Assembly (NCBI RefSeq): GCF_900176475.1
Contig: NZ_FWXX01000007.1
Coordinates: 1 to 64,000, forward strand
Direction: 5' to 3'
DNA from: Tropicibacter naphthalenivorans
Lineage (GTDB): Bacteria > Pseudomonadota > Alphaproteobacteria > Rhodobacterales > Rhodobacteraceae
Length of the DNA: 64,000 bases
Position numbers and translations under genes: made by a program. The stretch's first letter is position 1; the number at the start of each line of letters is the position of its first letter. This document shows, one piece after another, positions 9,111-17,893 of this stretch. The notes beneath the pieces were generated by a model, which did not search any database, was not told the origin of the DNA, and saw only the letters and a list, made by a program, of their open reading frames with translations.

Positions 9111-9152
9111 AAATTCCTTTCAAGGAATTTGCAAAAGTTTTCAAAAACTTTT
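9111..9152. repeat. Two tandem perfect palindromes between ABC ATPase and permease genes
   Basis: AAATTCCTT/AAGGAATTT (9111-9119 with 9122-9130) and AAAAGTTTT/AAAACTTTT (9133-9141 with 9144-9152) are each perfect 9-bp inverted repeats with 2-base centres. They stand two bases apart within an otherwise GC-rich operon. In the transcript (minus strand) each folds as a hairpin with a TTGA-type loop. Neither is followed by a T-run, so they look like processing or stability elements rather than a terminator. Confidence 0.8.
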
Positions 9153-9181
9153 GGCCGCCCGGACGTGCGGTTTTCATCCTC

Positions 9182-10705
9182 TCAAGCCGCCCCATGAGCC
9201 ACCTCCATATCGCTTGCGCCGCCCATCATCAGGCCGATCTGCTCGATGTCCAGGCCCGCCACATCGCGGATCTGCGACAAACGACCTTCGTTCAGCGCGC
9301 CGAAGCGGTCTGACACTTCCATCAGCTCGTCGAGGTCCTGAGAGATCACCACCACCGCGCTGCCCTTGGCCGCCAGATCAAGGATCGACTGCCGGATAAA
9401 GGCAGCCGCCGCCGCATCCACGCCCCAGGTCGGCTGGTTCACGATCAACACGTCGGGAGCTTGGACAATCTCACGCCCCACCACGAATTTCTGCAAGTTG
9501 CCGCCGGACAGCGCCCGCGCGGCGGTGCCGGGGCCGGGGGTGCGCACGTCGAACCGCTCGATCACCTCTTCGGCAAAGCTGCGCGCCTTGCCCCAGCCGA
9601 TAAATCCGTTTGACAGCAAGCCCATACGCCGCGCCGCCGTCAGCACGCCGTTCTCGATCAGGCTCATATCCGGCGCGGCGGCATGGCCGAGCCGTTCCTC
9701 GGGGCCGGACAGCAGGCCCGCTTCGCGCCGCTCGGTCGGCCCCTTGCGGCTGACGTCTTCTCCCTTCAGCGTGATCGACCCGCCGTCCGACAAACGCTCG
9801 CCCGAGATCGCGGCCAGCAGCTCATCCTGGCCGTTGCCCGCCACGCCGCCAAGGCCCAAGACCTCGCCCGCCCGCACGTCAAAGCTGATCCCGCGCAGGG
9901 GTGTGCCGAAACTGCCGGGCGCGGGCAAGGTCAGCCCTTTGACGGACAGCAAAATCTCGCCCAAGGCCTTGGCCCGTGCCTCTGGGGCGGCAAAGCTGTT
10001 GCCCACCATCATCTCGGCCATCTCGCGGGCGGTGCGTTGCGACGGGGTGCAGGTGCCCACGTTCTTCCCCAGCCGCAGCACCGTGGCGTGGTCACAAAGC
10101 GCGCGGATTTCCTCAAGCTTATGAGAGATATAGAGGATCGAAGTCCCCTCGGACCGCAGCTTGTTCAGGGTCTGGAACAGGATGTCCACCTCTTGCGGCG
10201 TCAGCACAGAGGTCGGCTCGTCCATGATCAAAAGGCGCGGGTCTTGCAGCAGGCAGCGGATGATTTCCACGCGCTGACGTTCCCCCGCCGATAGCGTGCC
10301 GACCGTGCGCGACGGGTCCAGCGGCAGGCCATACGTCTCTGACACTTCGCGGATTTGCCGCGCCAGATCGCGCATCGGCGGCGGGTTTTCCATCCCCAGC
10401 GCCACGTTTTCGGCCACGTCCAACGCGTCGAACAGCGAGAAATGCTGGAACACCATCGCAACGCCCGACTGGCGCGCCTCGGACGGTTTGCCGGGGGCAA
10501 AGGGCGCGCCGTTCATGCGCATTTCGCCCTTGTCCGGCGTCACCAGCCCGTAGATCATCTTGACCAGCGTCGATTTTCCCGCGCCGTTTTCCCCCAGCAG
10601 GGCGTGAATCTCGCCGGGTTTGATGTCGAAGGACACGTCGTCATTCGCCACCACGCCGGGGTAGGCCTTGGTCAGACCGCTGATGCTAAGGAGGGGAGTG
10701 TCCAC
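9182..10705 (-). CDS. ABC transporter ATP-binding protein with two cassettes (BMP-type importer)
   Basis: A 507-residue double ABC ATPase from a GTG start at 10705 with an AAGGAAC ribosome binding site. The first cassette is complete: Walker A GENGAGKST, signature LSAGERQ and Walker B LLIMDEPT. The second is of the sugar/nucleoside-importer type with a degenerate Walker A (GVAGNGQDE), signature LSGGNLQ and a Walker B ending NQPTWGVD, where Gln replaces Glu. This asymmetry is normal for RbsA/YufO-like proteins. The first 34 bases overlap the end of xdhC, tying transport to xanthine dehydrogenase expression. It energises the two downstream permeases. Confidence 0.95.
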   Translation of the reverse strand: MDTPLLSISGLTKAYPGVVANDDVSFDIKPGEIHALLGENGAGKSTLVKMIYGLVTPDKGEMRMNGAPFAPGKPSEARQSGVAMVFQHFSLFDALDVAENVALGMENPPPMRDLARQIREVSETYGLPLDPSRTVGTLSAGERQRVEIIRCLLQDPRLLIMDEPTSVLTPQEVDILFQTLNKLRSEGTSILYISHKLEEIRALCDHATVLRLGKNVGTCTPSQRTAREMAEMMVGNSFAAPEARAKALGEILLSVKGLTLPAPGSFGTPLRGISFDVRAGEVLGLGGVAGNGQDELLAAISGERLSDGGSITLKGEDVSRKGPTERREAGLLSGPEERLGHAAAPDMSLIENGVLTAARRMGLLSNGFIGWGKARSFAEEVIERFDVRTPGPGTAARALSGGNLQKFVVGREIVQAPDVLIVNQPTWGVDAAAAAFIRQSILDLAAKGSAVVVISQDLDELMEVSDRFGALNEGRLSQIRDVAGLDIEQIGLMMGGASDMEVAHGAA

Positions 10706-11607
10706 CGCTGTCCGTTCCTTTTTTCAAGCGTGAGTAGCTGCGCCGCGACGCCGATGGCAATGGCCTGCGGGGCTTTGCCGAGGTCTTTTTGACCAATTGG
10801 ACAGCATATGCCGTCGATTTCAGCAGGCGAATGCCCCAAGGCGCGAAGCCGCTTCCAGAACCTCGCCTTTTTGGTGTCAGAGCCGATCAGCCCGGCGAAT
10901 CCAAACCCGTGGGTTAATGCTGCGTGGCACAGGGCCAAATCCAGCTCGTGGCTGTAGGTCAGGATCAGATGCGCGGCGTGTTTGGGTGCGTGGCGCATGG
11001 CAAGACAAGGCTCGGCGGCGGGCAGGGCCGTGACGCCTTGCGGGACCACGTCGGGAAAGCGATCGGGCGCGGTGTCGACCCATGTGATCGCCCAGTCGGG
11101 CAGGGGGCTGAGGACATCGACCAAGGCCCGCCCCACATGCCCCGCGCCCCAAATCCACAGGGAGTTTTGCGGCCTCAGGACGGCCTCAATCATCCAGCCT
11201 TGGATCAGCTGCGCCGTCGGCTCCGCCCCACGCGCACGGGCGCGATCAAGGCTGCGTTTCACGGCCAAGGGCATGTCCCCCGGACCGCGTGCAATCACAC
11301 TTTCGTCAAGTGTTTCAACCGCTTGGGCATCGTAGACCTCGGTCAACAACGTCACCGCCCCGCCGCAGCATTGCCCCAGCTCTGGCCCCAGCGCGTGGCG
11401 CGTCAGCCCCTTGCGGGTGAAGGCCTGCTGCGCCGCTTGCAGCTCCAGAGCGCCGCCGCCGATGGTGCCCGATTGCCCGCCGTCCCAGACCAGCATCGCC
11501 GCGCCGACCTCTCGCGGCGAAGACCCCGCGACCTCGGCGATCACCACGCGGGCGACGCGGCCATGCGCCTGCACCGCGGCGCGCAATCCGGCCAGATCAA
11601 AGCTCAT
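10672..11607 (-). CDS. xdhC: XdhC, xanthine dehydrogenase maturation factor
   Basis: A protein of 311 residues starting at ATG 11607 (MSFDLAGL...), inside the end of xdhB. XdhC binds molybdenum cofactor, promotes its sulfuration and inserts it into XdhB. Family features seen: the N-terminal VVIAEVAGSSPREVGAAMLVW segment with a downstream GGGALE, a central LWIWGAGHVGRALVDVL Rossmann-like glycine motif, and the C-terminal GLIGSDTKKARFWKRL and ICCPIGQKDLGKAP motifs. It overlaps xdhB by 11 bases upstream and the ABC ATPase by 34 bases downstream. This continuous coupling indicates one transcript. Confidence 0.93.
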   Translation of the reverse strand: MSFDLAGLRAAVQAHGRVARVVIAEVAGSSPREVGAAMLVWDGGQSGTIGGGALELQAAQQAFTRKGLTRHALGPELGQCCGGAVTLLTEVYDAQAVETLDESVIARGPGDMPLAVKRSLDRARARGAEPTAQLIQGWMIEAVLRPQNSLWIWGAGHVGRALVDVLSPLPDWAITWVDTAPDRFPDVVPQGVTALPAAEPCLAMRHAPKHAAHLILTYSHELDLALCHAALTHGFGFAGLIGSDTKKARFWKRLRALGHSPAEIDGICCPIGQKDLGKAPQAIAIGVAAQLLTLEKRNGQRWTLPSLASAV

Positions 11608-13993
11608 CGCGCACCTTGCGAATGGCGGCCAGCAGCCTTTCGGGCGTCGCCGGGGCGTCCAGCGCGGGGTAGGCCACACCGCAAGCAGCGACCGCGTCGG
11701 ACAGGGCCATCAGCACCGAAATCCCGTGCATAAAGGGCGGCTCGCCCACCGCTTTGGACCGGTAGATGGTGTTTTCCTCGTTGCGACGATTGTGCAAGGC
11801 GACGTTGAAAACCTCGGGCCGGTCGGAACAGGCGGGGATTTTATAGGTCGAGGGCGCGTGGGTGCGCAGCGCGCCCTTGTCGTCCCAGACCAGCTCCTCG
11901 GTCGTCAGCCAGCCCGCGCCTTGGACGAACCCGCCTTCGATCTGGCCCACGTCCAGCGCCGGGTTCAGCGACAGCCCGCAGTCGTGCAGGATGTCCGTGC
12001 GCAAAATGCGGTTCTCGCCGGTGAGCGTGTCGACCACGACCTCGGAACAGGCCGCGCCATAGGCGAAGTAGAAAAACGGGCGGCCCTGTCCTTTGATCCG
12101 GTCCCAGCTGACTTTGGGCGTCTTGTAAAACCCGGTGGCGGACAGGCTAATGCGCCCCTCGTAGCAAAGTTTCGCAGCCTCGGCAAAGCTCAGCTCCTTG
12201 CCGCCGACCTGCACCGCGCCGTCCTCGAAGATCACGTTGTCGGGCACGTCCTGACCGAGGGCGGCCAGATGCACGGCCATGCGGCGGCGGATTTGCACGC
12301 AAGCGGCCTGCACCGCCATGCCGTTCAGGTCCGACCCCGAAGAGGCAGCGGTGGCCGAGGTGTTGGGCACCTTGCCGGTGTCGGTGGCGGTGATCCGCAC
12401 CATGTCCATCGGCACGCCAAAGATGCTGGCGGCGACCTGCGCGACCTTCTGGAACAGCCCTTGGCCCATCTCGGTGCCACCGTGGTTGAGCTGAATTGAG
12501 CCGTCCTGATAGACATGCACCAAGGCGCCTGCTTGGTTAAGATGTGTCAGGGTAAAGGAAATTCCGAACTTGACCGGGGTCAGCGCAATGCCACGCTTTA
12601 GGATCGGGTTCTCGGCGTTCCACGCGTGCACGGCGGCGCGGCGGGCGCTGTAATCACAGCTTTTCGCCAGCTTTTCGGTCATCTCGTGCAGGATGAAATC
12701 CTCGACCGTCTGGCCATAGGGCGTGGTCTGGCCCGGCGCTTGGGCCACGCTGCCGGACGGGCCTTTGGCCCCGCGCGAGGCCAGATCGCCGGTGCCCTGC
12801 GGCGCGTTAAGGTCTTGATCCGGCTTGGCTTTGGCGGCGGCGGGGCGGTCAATGTCGGTATAGTAGTTGGCGACGCGTACCTCGAGCGGATCGCGCCCCA
12901 AGGTATGCGCCACGTGGTCCATCACCCGCTCGATCCCCAGCATCCCCTGCGGGCCGCCAAACCCGCGATAGGCGGTGGCGCTTTGGGTGTTGGTGCGCAG
13001 ACGGTGGCTTTCGATGCGCACATCCGTCAGGTGATAGGCGTTGTCCGCGTGCAGCATGGCGCGGTCGGCCACGGGCAAAGACAGATCCTGCGCCCAGCCA
13101 CAGCGGGCATATTGCGTGAAATCAACGCCTTGCAAGCGGCCTTCGTCGTCAAAACCGACGCGATAGGCGATCCGGAAATCATGCCGCTTGCCGGTGATCA
13201 TCATGTCGTCGTCGCGATCATAGCGCATCTTGGCGGGCCGCCCCGTCGCCGCCGCAACCACCGCGCAGGCGATGGCGAGCGCGTTGCCCTGGCTTTCCTT
13301 GCCGCCAAAACCGCCGCCCATCCGCCGGGTTTCCACCCGCACCGCGTGCATCGGCAGGCCAAGCGCCTCGGCAACCTTGTGCTGGATCTCGGTCGGGTGC
13401 TGGGTCGAGCTGTGCACGACCATGTCGCCGTTTTCCTGCGGGATCGCCAGCGCGGCTTGCCCTTCGAGGTAGAAATGCTCCTGCCCGCCCATTTCCAGCA
13501 CGCCCTCAAGACTGTGCGGGGCGCTGTCTATCGCTTTCGCCGCATTGCCTTTTTGCCAGATACGCGGGCCGTCTTCGAAATGCGAATTCGCCGCCAAAGC
13601 GTCGTCGATGGTCAAGATCGCATCGCGCGGGGTGACGTCCATCGTGCCGAGACGCGCTGCTTTGCGAGCGGCGAGGTGACTGCGCGCGGCCACAAGGAAC
13701 ACCGGCTGGCCAAGGTATTCGATCCGCTTGCCGGACAGCAGCGGCTCATCATGGTTCGAGGGCGAGCAATCGCAATCGGACGGCAAATCCTTGCGCCGCC
13801 ACACGCCGACAACATCGGGGGCCGCGCGGACCTTGGACACGTCAAGGTTGTTCAGGCGTCCAGCGGCGTGCTGCGACAGGCCAAAGGCCAGATGCAGGCA
13901 ATTGGCGGGCGTCGGGATGTCATCCACGTAGCGCGCAGCGCCCGTCACATGCAGGCGCGCGGCGTCGTGGGGCAGGGGTTTGCGGACACTCAT
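11597..13993 (-). CDS. xdhB: XdhB, xanthine dehydrogenase molybdopterin-binding subunit
   Basis: A 798-residue large subunit of molybdenum hydroxylase that oxidises hypoxanthine and xanthine to urate. Visible motifs: MGGQEHFYLEGQAAL, RRMGGGFGGKES (the molybdopterin contact glycine run), TATAYRGFGGPQGM (with the substrate-site Arg), and near the end KAVGEPPFMHGISVLMAL, whose Gly-Glu contains the catalytic glutamate. This subunit composition (separate 455 and 798 residue chains) is the bacterial XdhAB arrangement. It overlaps xdhA by 4 bases (ATGA) and xdhC by 11 bases. Confidence 0.96.
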   Translation of the reverse strand: MSVRKPLPHDAARLHVTGAARYVDDIPTPANCLHLAFGLSQHAAGRLNNLDVSKVRAAPDVVGVWRRKDLPSDCDCSPSNHDEPLLSGKRIEYLGQPVFLVAARSHLAARKAARLGTMDVTPRDAILTIDDALAANSHFEDGPRIWQKGNAAKAIDSAPHSLEGVLEMGGQEHFYLEGQAALAIPQENGDMVVHSSTQHPTEIQHKVAEALGLPMHAVRVETRRMGGGFGGKESQGNALAIACAVVAAATGRPAKMRYDRDDDMMITGKRHDFRIAYRVGFDDEGRLQGVDFTQYARCGWAQDLSLPVADRAMLHADNAYHLTDVRIESHRLRTNTQSATAYRGFGGPQGMLGIERVMDHVAHTLGRDPLEVRVANYYTDIDRPAAAKAKPDQDLNAPQGTGDLASRGAKGPSGSVAQAPGQTTPYGQTVEDFILHEMTEKLAKSCDYSARRAAVHAWNAENPILKRGIALTPVKFGISFTLTHLNQAGALVHVYQDGSIQLNHGGTEMGQGLFQKVAQVAASIFGVPMDMVRITATDTGKVPNTSATAASSGSDLNGMAVQAACVQIRRRMAVHLAALGQDVPDNVIFEDGAVQVGGKELSFAEAAKLCYEGRISLSATGFYKTPKVSWDRIKGQGRPFFYFAYGAACSEVVVDTLTGENRILRTDILHDCGLSLNPALDVGQIEGGFVQGAGWLTTEELVWDDKGALRTHAPSTYKIPACSDRPEVFNVALHNRRNEENTIYRSKAVGEPPFMHGISVLMALSDAVAACGVAYPALDAPATPERLLAAIRKVRDEL

Positions 13994-15357
13994 GCGCGCA
14001 CCTCCAGCACGTTTGTGTCCCCGCCGAAATCCTCGATCAGGTAGCGGGCCAGCATGTTGCGCGCGGTCTCCAGCCGGTAGTCGGCGCTGGCCCGCATATC
14101 GCTAAGCGGTTGAAAATCAACGCTCCATGCGTCCCATGCCGCCTCCAGCGCGTCGTCGTCCCACAGCTGGCCCACCAGCGCCGCCTCGACCGCGCTGGCG
14201 CGTTTGGGGATGCCCGCCATGCCACCAAAGGCGATGCGGGCCTGCGCGACGATGCCGTCCTCAACCGTGATGTTGAACGCGCCGCAGACCGCCGAGATGT
14301 CCTGATCGAACCGCTTGGACAGCTTGTAGACCTTCAGGCGTTGCACCGGCAACGGGAGGGTGATCGCCTCGACGAATTCGCCGGGATGGCGGTCTTGCTT
14401 GCCGTACTCAAGGAAAAACGCCTCGATCGGCAGCTCGCGCCGCGTCTCGCGATAGCGCAGGTGCAGCGTGGCGCCCATGGCGATCAGCACCGGCGGGTTG
14501 TCCCCAATGGGAGAGCCGTTGGCAATGTTGCCGCCAATCGTCGCCGCCGAGCGCACCTGAGTAGACGCGTAGCGCCGCAGCATTTCGCGGTAGGACGGGG
14601 GTAGAAGGTCGGTCTGGCGCAGTGCCTCGATGGTGACGCCCGCGCCGATCCGCAGCCCTTCGGCAGTCTCTTCGATCTGCTGCAAGTCCTTGCACTGGTT
14701 TAGGAAAATCACTTCGTCCAAATCGCGAAGCTGTTTCGTCACCCACAGCCCGACGTCCGTTGCCCCGGCGATCAGGGTCGCCTTGGGGTGGCGGGCATAG
14801 AGCTCTGCCAATTCGTCCGAGGTGGTCGGGGCGTGGTGGGTTTGCGCGGGCTTGCCTTCAAGCACGGACAGATCCTCCTTGATCCACGCGGGCACCGGGG
14901 CGTCCTGCGCGGCCTCGGCGGCGCGGATGATCGGGGCGTAGCCGGTGCAGCGGCACAGGTTCCCGGCCAGCGCGTCGTTGTGATCACGCGCGCCGCGCGT
15001 GTGCGCCACCGCCATCGACATGACGAATCCCGGCGTGCAAAAGCCGCATTGGCTGCCGTGATGATTGATCATCGCCTCTTGGACCGGGTGCAATTCCCCG
15101 CTGGGCGAGTTCAGCCCTTCGACCGTGCGCACCGCCTTGCCATGTAGCTGCGGCAGGAAAAGAATGCACGCATTCAATGCCTTAGCCCCTGCGTCATCGC
15201 TCACCATCACGGTGCAAGCGCCGCAGTCGCCTTCGTTGCAGCCCTCTTTGGTGCCGGTTAACCCGCGCGTGTCGCGCAACCAATCGAGCAGCGTCGCGGT
15301 CGGGGCCACGTCGCGTAACTCCACGCTCTCTCCGTTCAGAAGAAAGGTGATATCCAT
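13990..15357 (-). CDS. xdhA: XdhA, xanthine dehydrogenase FAD/iron-sulfur subunit
   Basis: A protein of 455 residues. The N-terminal plant-type [2Fe-2S] domain has cysteines at 40, 45, 48 and 64. The second [2Fe-2S] domain shows QCGFCTPGF and GNLCRCTGY. The FAD-binding domain follows (LIAGATDVGLWVTKQLRDL, then SAATIGGNIANGSPIGD). XdhA passes electrons from the molybdenum site to NAD. It is the first gene of the xdhABC-importer run. A promoter with a 14-bp palindrome in its spacer is predicted at 15585-15613, leaving a long leader of about 220 bases. Confidence 0.96.
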   Translation of the reverse strand: MDITFLLNGESVELRDVAPTATLLDWLRDTRGLTGTKEGCNEGDCGACTVMVSDDAGAKALNACILFLPQLHGKAVRTVEGLNSPSGELHPVQEAMINHHGSQCGFCTPGFVMSMAVAHTRGARDHNDALAGNLCRCTGYAPIIRAAEAAQDAPVPAWIKEDLSVLEGKPAQTHHAPTTSDELAELYARHPKATLIAGATDVGLWVTKQLRDLDEVIFLNQCKDLQQIEETAEGLRIGAGVTIEALRQTDLLPPSYREMLRRYASTQVRSAATIGGNIANGSPIGDNPPVLIAMGATLHLRYRETRRELPIEAFFLEYGKQDRHPGEFVEAITLPLPVQRLKVYKLSKRFDQDISAVCGAFNITVEDGIVAQARIAFGGMAGIPKRASAVEAALVGQLWDDDALEAAWDAWSVDFQPLSDMRASADYRLETARNMLARYLIEDFGGDTNVLEVRA

Positions 15358-15548
15358 GTGAAAACCCGCCGCCTTACCGTCTGTCGGGAAACCCCGAAAC
15401 GCGTGCCCTCGATGCGGCGTAGAAGGCGCGCCCCTGTCTTTGATGCTTGGGGTCAGGCTAGGCGGGGGGGCTTTGCGAAGGCAAGGGAAAAATGATTAAC
15501 GCAGCGGCGCTGGCGCGATTTCTGCCGAGATTTTGGGCAATCGCGCGT

Positions 15549-15564
15549 GTTGCTAAAATGCAAC
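15549..15564. promoter_or_regulatory. Small inverted repeat in the xdhA leader
   Basis: GTTGC (15549-15553) and GCAAC (15560-15564) flank TAAAAT. The repeat lies about 190 bases upstream of the xdhA start, just inside the predicted transcript. It could be a second operator or a leader hairpin; nothing decides between these. Confidence 0.35.
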
Positions 15565-15584
15565 TCATTTTCTGGGGCGGGGTT

Positions 15585-15613
15585 TAATTGTCAGACATTT
15601 AAATGTCAGACAA
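15585..15613 (-). promoter_or_regulatory. Predicted xdhA operon promoter with MarR-type operator in the spacer
   Basis: On the minus strand TTGTCT (15613-15608), a 17-base spacer and CAATTA (15590-15585) form a plausible promoter. The perfect palindrome GACATTTAAATGTC (15594-15607) lies entirely inside the spacer. The whole block, 15586-15615, is a 30-base near-palindrome that also covers the marR stop codon. A 13 of 14 match to the core is found at 16215-16228 in the marR/MFS promoter region. Confidence 0.55.
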
Positions 15614-16186
15614 TTGATCGCGTAGGCGCGCCACCTCTTCTTTGACGGGTCCGCCGGGGCAGGCGGCGCGTTCGGACCAAGCGGAAAACCGTTCGAGCAG
15701 CGGCAGGAAGGTGCTGATTTCCTCGGGCGTCCAGTCGCGCAGGTACGACCCTAGCACGAGGAACTTATAGGTGCGCACTGCCTCGACGATGCGGGTGCCG
15801 CTTTCGGTGGCTTCCAGCACGGCGCGGCGGGCGTCCTGTTGGCTGACGGCGCGGCGCAGGTGGCCCTTTTTGATCAACTCAGAGGTGATCCGGCTGGCGC
15901 GCGAGGGATCGATGTTCAGACGGGTGGCCACGGTGGACACCATCGTTTCGCCCGCGTCATCGCCAAATTCGTTCACCGGCGCCCAGACCGCCATAAGCAC
16001 GTCCAACTGCGCAAGGTCGATGTCCAGCCCCAGCTCGTCCAAGGCGCGGTGCCCCAGCTCGCGCTTGACCACCTTGCGCCGCCAGATCTGCAAGACGGCG
16101 TCGATGTCGAGCGCGGCTTGCGCGGTCGCCTCTTCGATCCCGGCCTGCGCCAGCTTGGCCTTTAACGGAATGTCTCGGTCACCCAA
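15599..16186 (-). CDS. MarR-family transcriptional regulator, possibly of the urate-binding PecS/MftR/HucR type
   Basis: A protein of 195 residues from a TTG start at 16186, chosen because GAGGAG lies 8 bases upstream and no ATG fits. The winged helix-turn-helix is seen in VSTVATRLNIDPSRASRITSELIKKGHLRR with wing SQQDARRAVLEAT. It is longer than a typical MarR and has about 35 residues before the first core helix, including a Trp (LQIWRRK). Such an N-terminal helix with Trp is a feature of urate-responsive members (HucR, MftR, PecS). Divergent to an MFS gene and upstream of xdhABC, it probably represses both and itself, released by a purine. The ligand is inference. Confidence 0.88.
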   Translation of the reverse strand: MGDRDIPLKAKLAQAGIEEATAQAALDIDAVLQIWRRKVVKRELGHRALDELGLDIDLAQLDVLMAVWAPVNEFGDDAGETMVSTVATRLNIDPSRASRITSELIKKGHLRRAVSQQDARRAVLEATESGTRIVEAVRTYKFLVLGSYLRDWTPEEISTFLPLLERFSAWSERAACPGGPVKEEVARLRDQLSDI

Positions 16187-16202
16187 AAGCTGCTCTCCTC
16201 AA

Positions 16203-16249
16203 TTACATGCCGTTGACATGTAAATGTCTTGGTCACATATATAGGGCAA
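16203..16249. promoter_or_regulatory. Divergent marR/MFS promoter region with operator
   Basis: For the MFS gene: TTGACA (16213-16218), a 17-base spacer and CATATA (16236-16241). For marR on the minus strand: TTGCCC (16249-16244), a 17-base spacer and CATTTA (16226-16221). The near-palindrome GACATGTAAATGTC (16215-16228) covers the MFS -35 end and spacer and the marR -10. A second inverted repeat TTACATG-N7-CATGTAA (16203-16223) overlaps it. Binding here would block both promoters. Confidence 0.6.
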
Positions 16250-16339
16250 GATACAGACACCTGCAATCCGTCCCCCGTCCGGCAAATCCCCCGCGACGGC
16301 GTGCGCTGTAGGTTTGCCTGCCGCGAAGGAAGTTAACAC

Positions 16340-17833
16340 ATGTCACTGGCCGAAACCTCTGCCGTTTACAAGGCGCCGCCAGACCCCGCGCTGATACGCC
16401 TGACCTTGGGTGCCGTTGCTGCAACGCTTTTGTTTGCCTCACTGGGGCAAACGATCGTCTCGACCGCGCTGCCGATCATGGTGGCGGACCTTGGCGGGAT
16501 GGATCACATCACCTGGGTCATCACCGCGTACCTTTTGGCCTCGACCATTGGCGCGCCGGTGGCGGGCAAGCTGGGCGACATGTACGGGCGCAAGGCGGTT
16601 TTGCAGGTGGGCATCGGCATTTTCATGGTGGGCGCGGTGGTCTGCGGGCTGGCCTCAACCATGAACGCGGTGATCCTTGGCCGCGCGATCCAAGGCGCGG
16701 GGGCCGGGGCGTTGATCGTCACATCCATGGCGACCGTGGGCGACCTGCTGCCAGCGCGCGAACGGGGCGCGGCGCAGGGATTGATGGGCGCGGCCTTTGG
16801 CGTGTCGACGGTGATCGGGCCTCTGCTGGGCGGGTTCATCGTGCAGAACATCGGCTGGCACTGGATCTTCTTTGTGAACCTGCCGGTGGGGGCGATTGCC
16901 TTTGTCGTGCTGGGGATGGCCCTGCCCAAGCGTCTGAACCGCGAAAAGCAGCGCATCGACTATCTGGGCGCGGCCCTGCTGGCGAGCCTTTTGGCGACGA
17001 TTGTCTTGATCCCCAACGCCGACCAACTGGGCGAAGGCGCGCTGTCCGGGCTGTTGGTGATCGGCCTGATGGCGCTGCTTGGCTTTATCCAGGCAGAGCG
17101 CCGCGCGGCCGAGCCGATCCTGCCTATGTCCTTGTTCCGCAACAACACTTTCCTCGTGGTGAACTTTGTCGGCTTTATGGTGGGCATGGCGATGTTCGGC
17201 ACGATCACCTTCCTGCCGCTGTTCTTGCAGATCGTCAAAGGCGTCTCGCCCACCTCGTCGGGCCTGTTCCTTGTGCCGATGATGGGCGGGCTGCTGACGG
17301 CGTCCATGGGCGCGGGGCGGCTGATGTCCAAGACCGGGCGCTACAAGCTGTTGCCGACCCTGTCGACGGGGCTTCTGGCGGGGGCGATGCTGTCGCTCGC
17401 CGGGATTTCCGAGGCAACGCCGCTATGGCAAATCGCGCTGTCCATGGTCTTTGTGGGGCTTGGGCTGGGGCCGGTGTTCTCGGTCGGGGTGGCCGCGATT
17501 CAGAACGCCATTCCGGGGCATATGATGGGCGTCGGCACCGCCAGCGCCAACATGTTCCGGCTGATCGGCGGGTCCATCGGCACGGCGGCCTTTGGCGCGG
17601 TGTTCAGCGCCGGGCTGGCGCGCAACCTATCGGCGCATCTGCCGGGGGCGTCTGGCGGTCTGTCCTCGATCGGGGCCGAGACGGTGCAGGCCTTGCCCGC
17701 CGCGACGCAAAAGATCGTCCTCGCGGGGTTCAGCGACGCGCTGCACCCGGTGTTCTGGATCGCGGCGAGCGCGGCCCTGATTGCCTGCGTGGTGTCCTTG
17801 CTGCTGCGCGAGTTGCCGCTGGCGACGCGCTAA
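16340..17833 (+). CDS. MFS drug/metabolite exporter, DHA2-like (14 membrane segments)
   Basis: A protein of 497 residues with about 14 hydrophobic segments. Motif A appears as GKLGDMYGRKAVLQ after the second segment. Motif C appears as GAAFGVSTVIGPLLGGF in segment five, marking a proton-driven antiporter. These DHA2 exporters span the inner membrane and extrude drugs or metabolites. It is transcribed divergently from the marR-type regulator across a shared operator, the same layout as mftR-mftP in Burkholderia. A purine-related export role is possible but unproved. Confidence 0.92.
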   Translation: MSLAETSAVYKAPPDPALIRLTLGAVAATLLFASLGQTIVSTALPIMVADLGGMDHITWVITAYLLASTIGAPVAGKLGDMYGRKAVLQVGIGIFMVGAVVCGLASTMNAVILGRAIQGAGAGALIVTSMATVGDLLPARERGAAQGLMGAAFGVSTVIGPLLGGFIVQNIGWHWIFFVNLPVGAIAFVVLGMALPKRLNREKQRIDYLGAALLASLLATIVLIPNADQLGEGALSGLLVIGLMALLGFIQAERRAAEPILPMSLFRNNTFLVVNFVGFMVGMAMFGTITFLPLFLQIVKGVSPTSSGLFLVPMMGGLLTASMGAGRLMSKTGRYKLLPTLSTGLLAGAMLSLAGISEATPLWQIALSMVFVGLGLGPVFSVGVAAIQNAIPGHMMGVGTASANMFRLIGGSIGTAAFGAVFSAGLARNLSAHLPGASGGLSSIGAETVQALPAATQKIVLAGFSDALHPVFWIAASAALIACVVSLLLRELPLATR

Positions 17834-17893
17834 GACGGGGCTGACGCAAACTCTGGTCTGGTCGCTGCGCAGGCGACCAGATACTGTGCCGCC

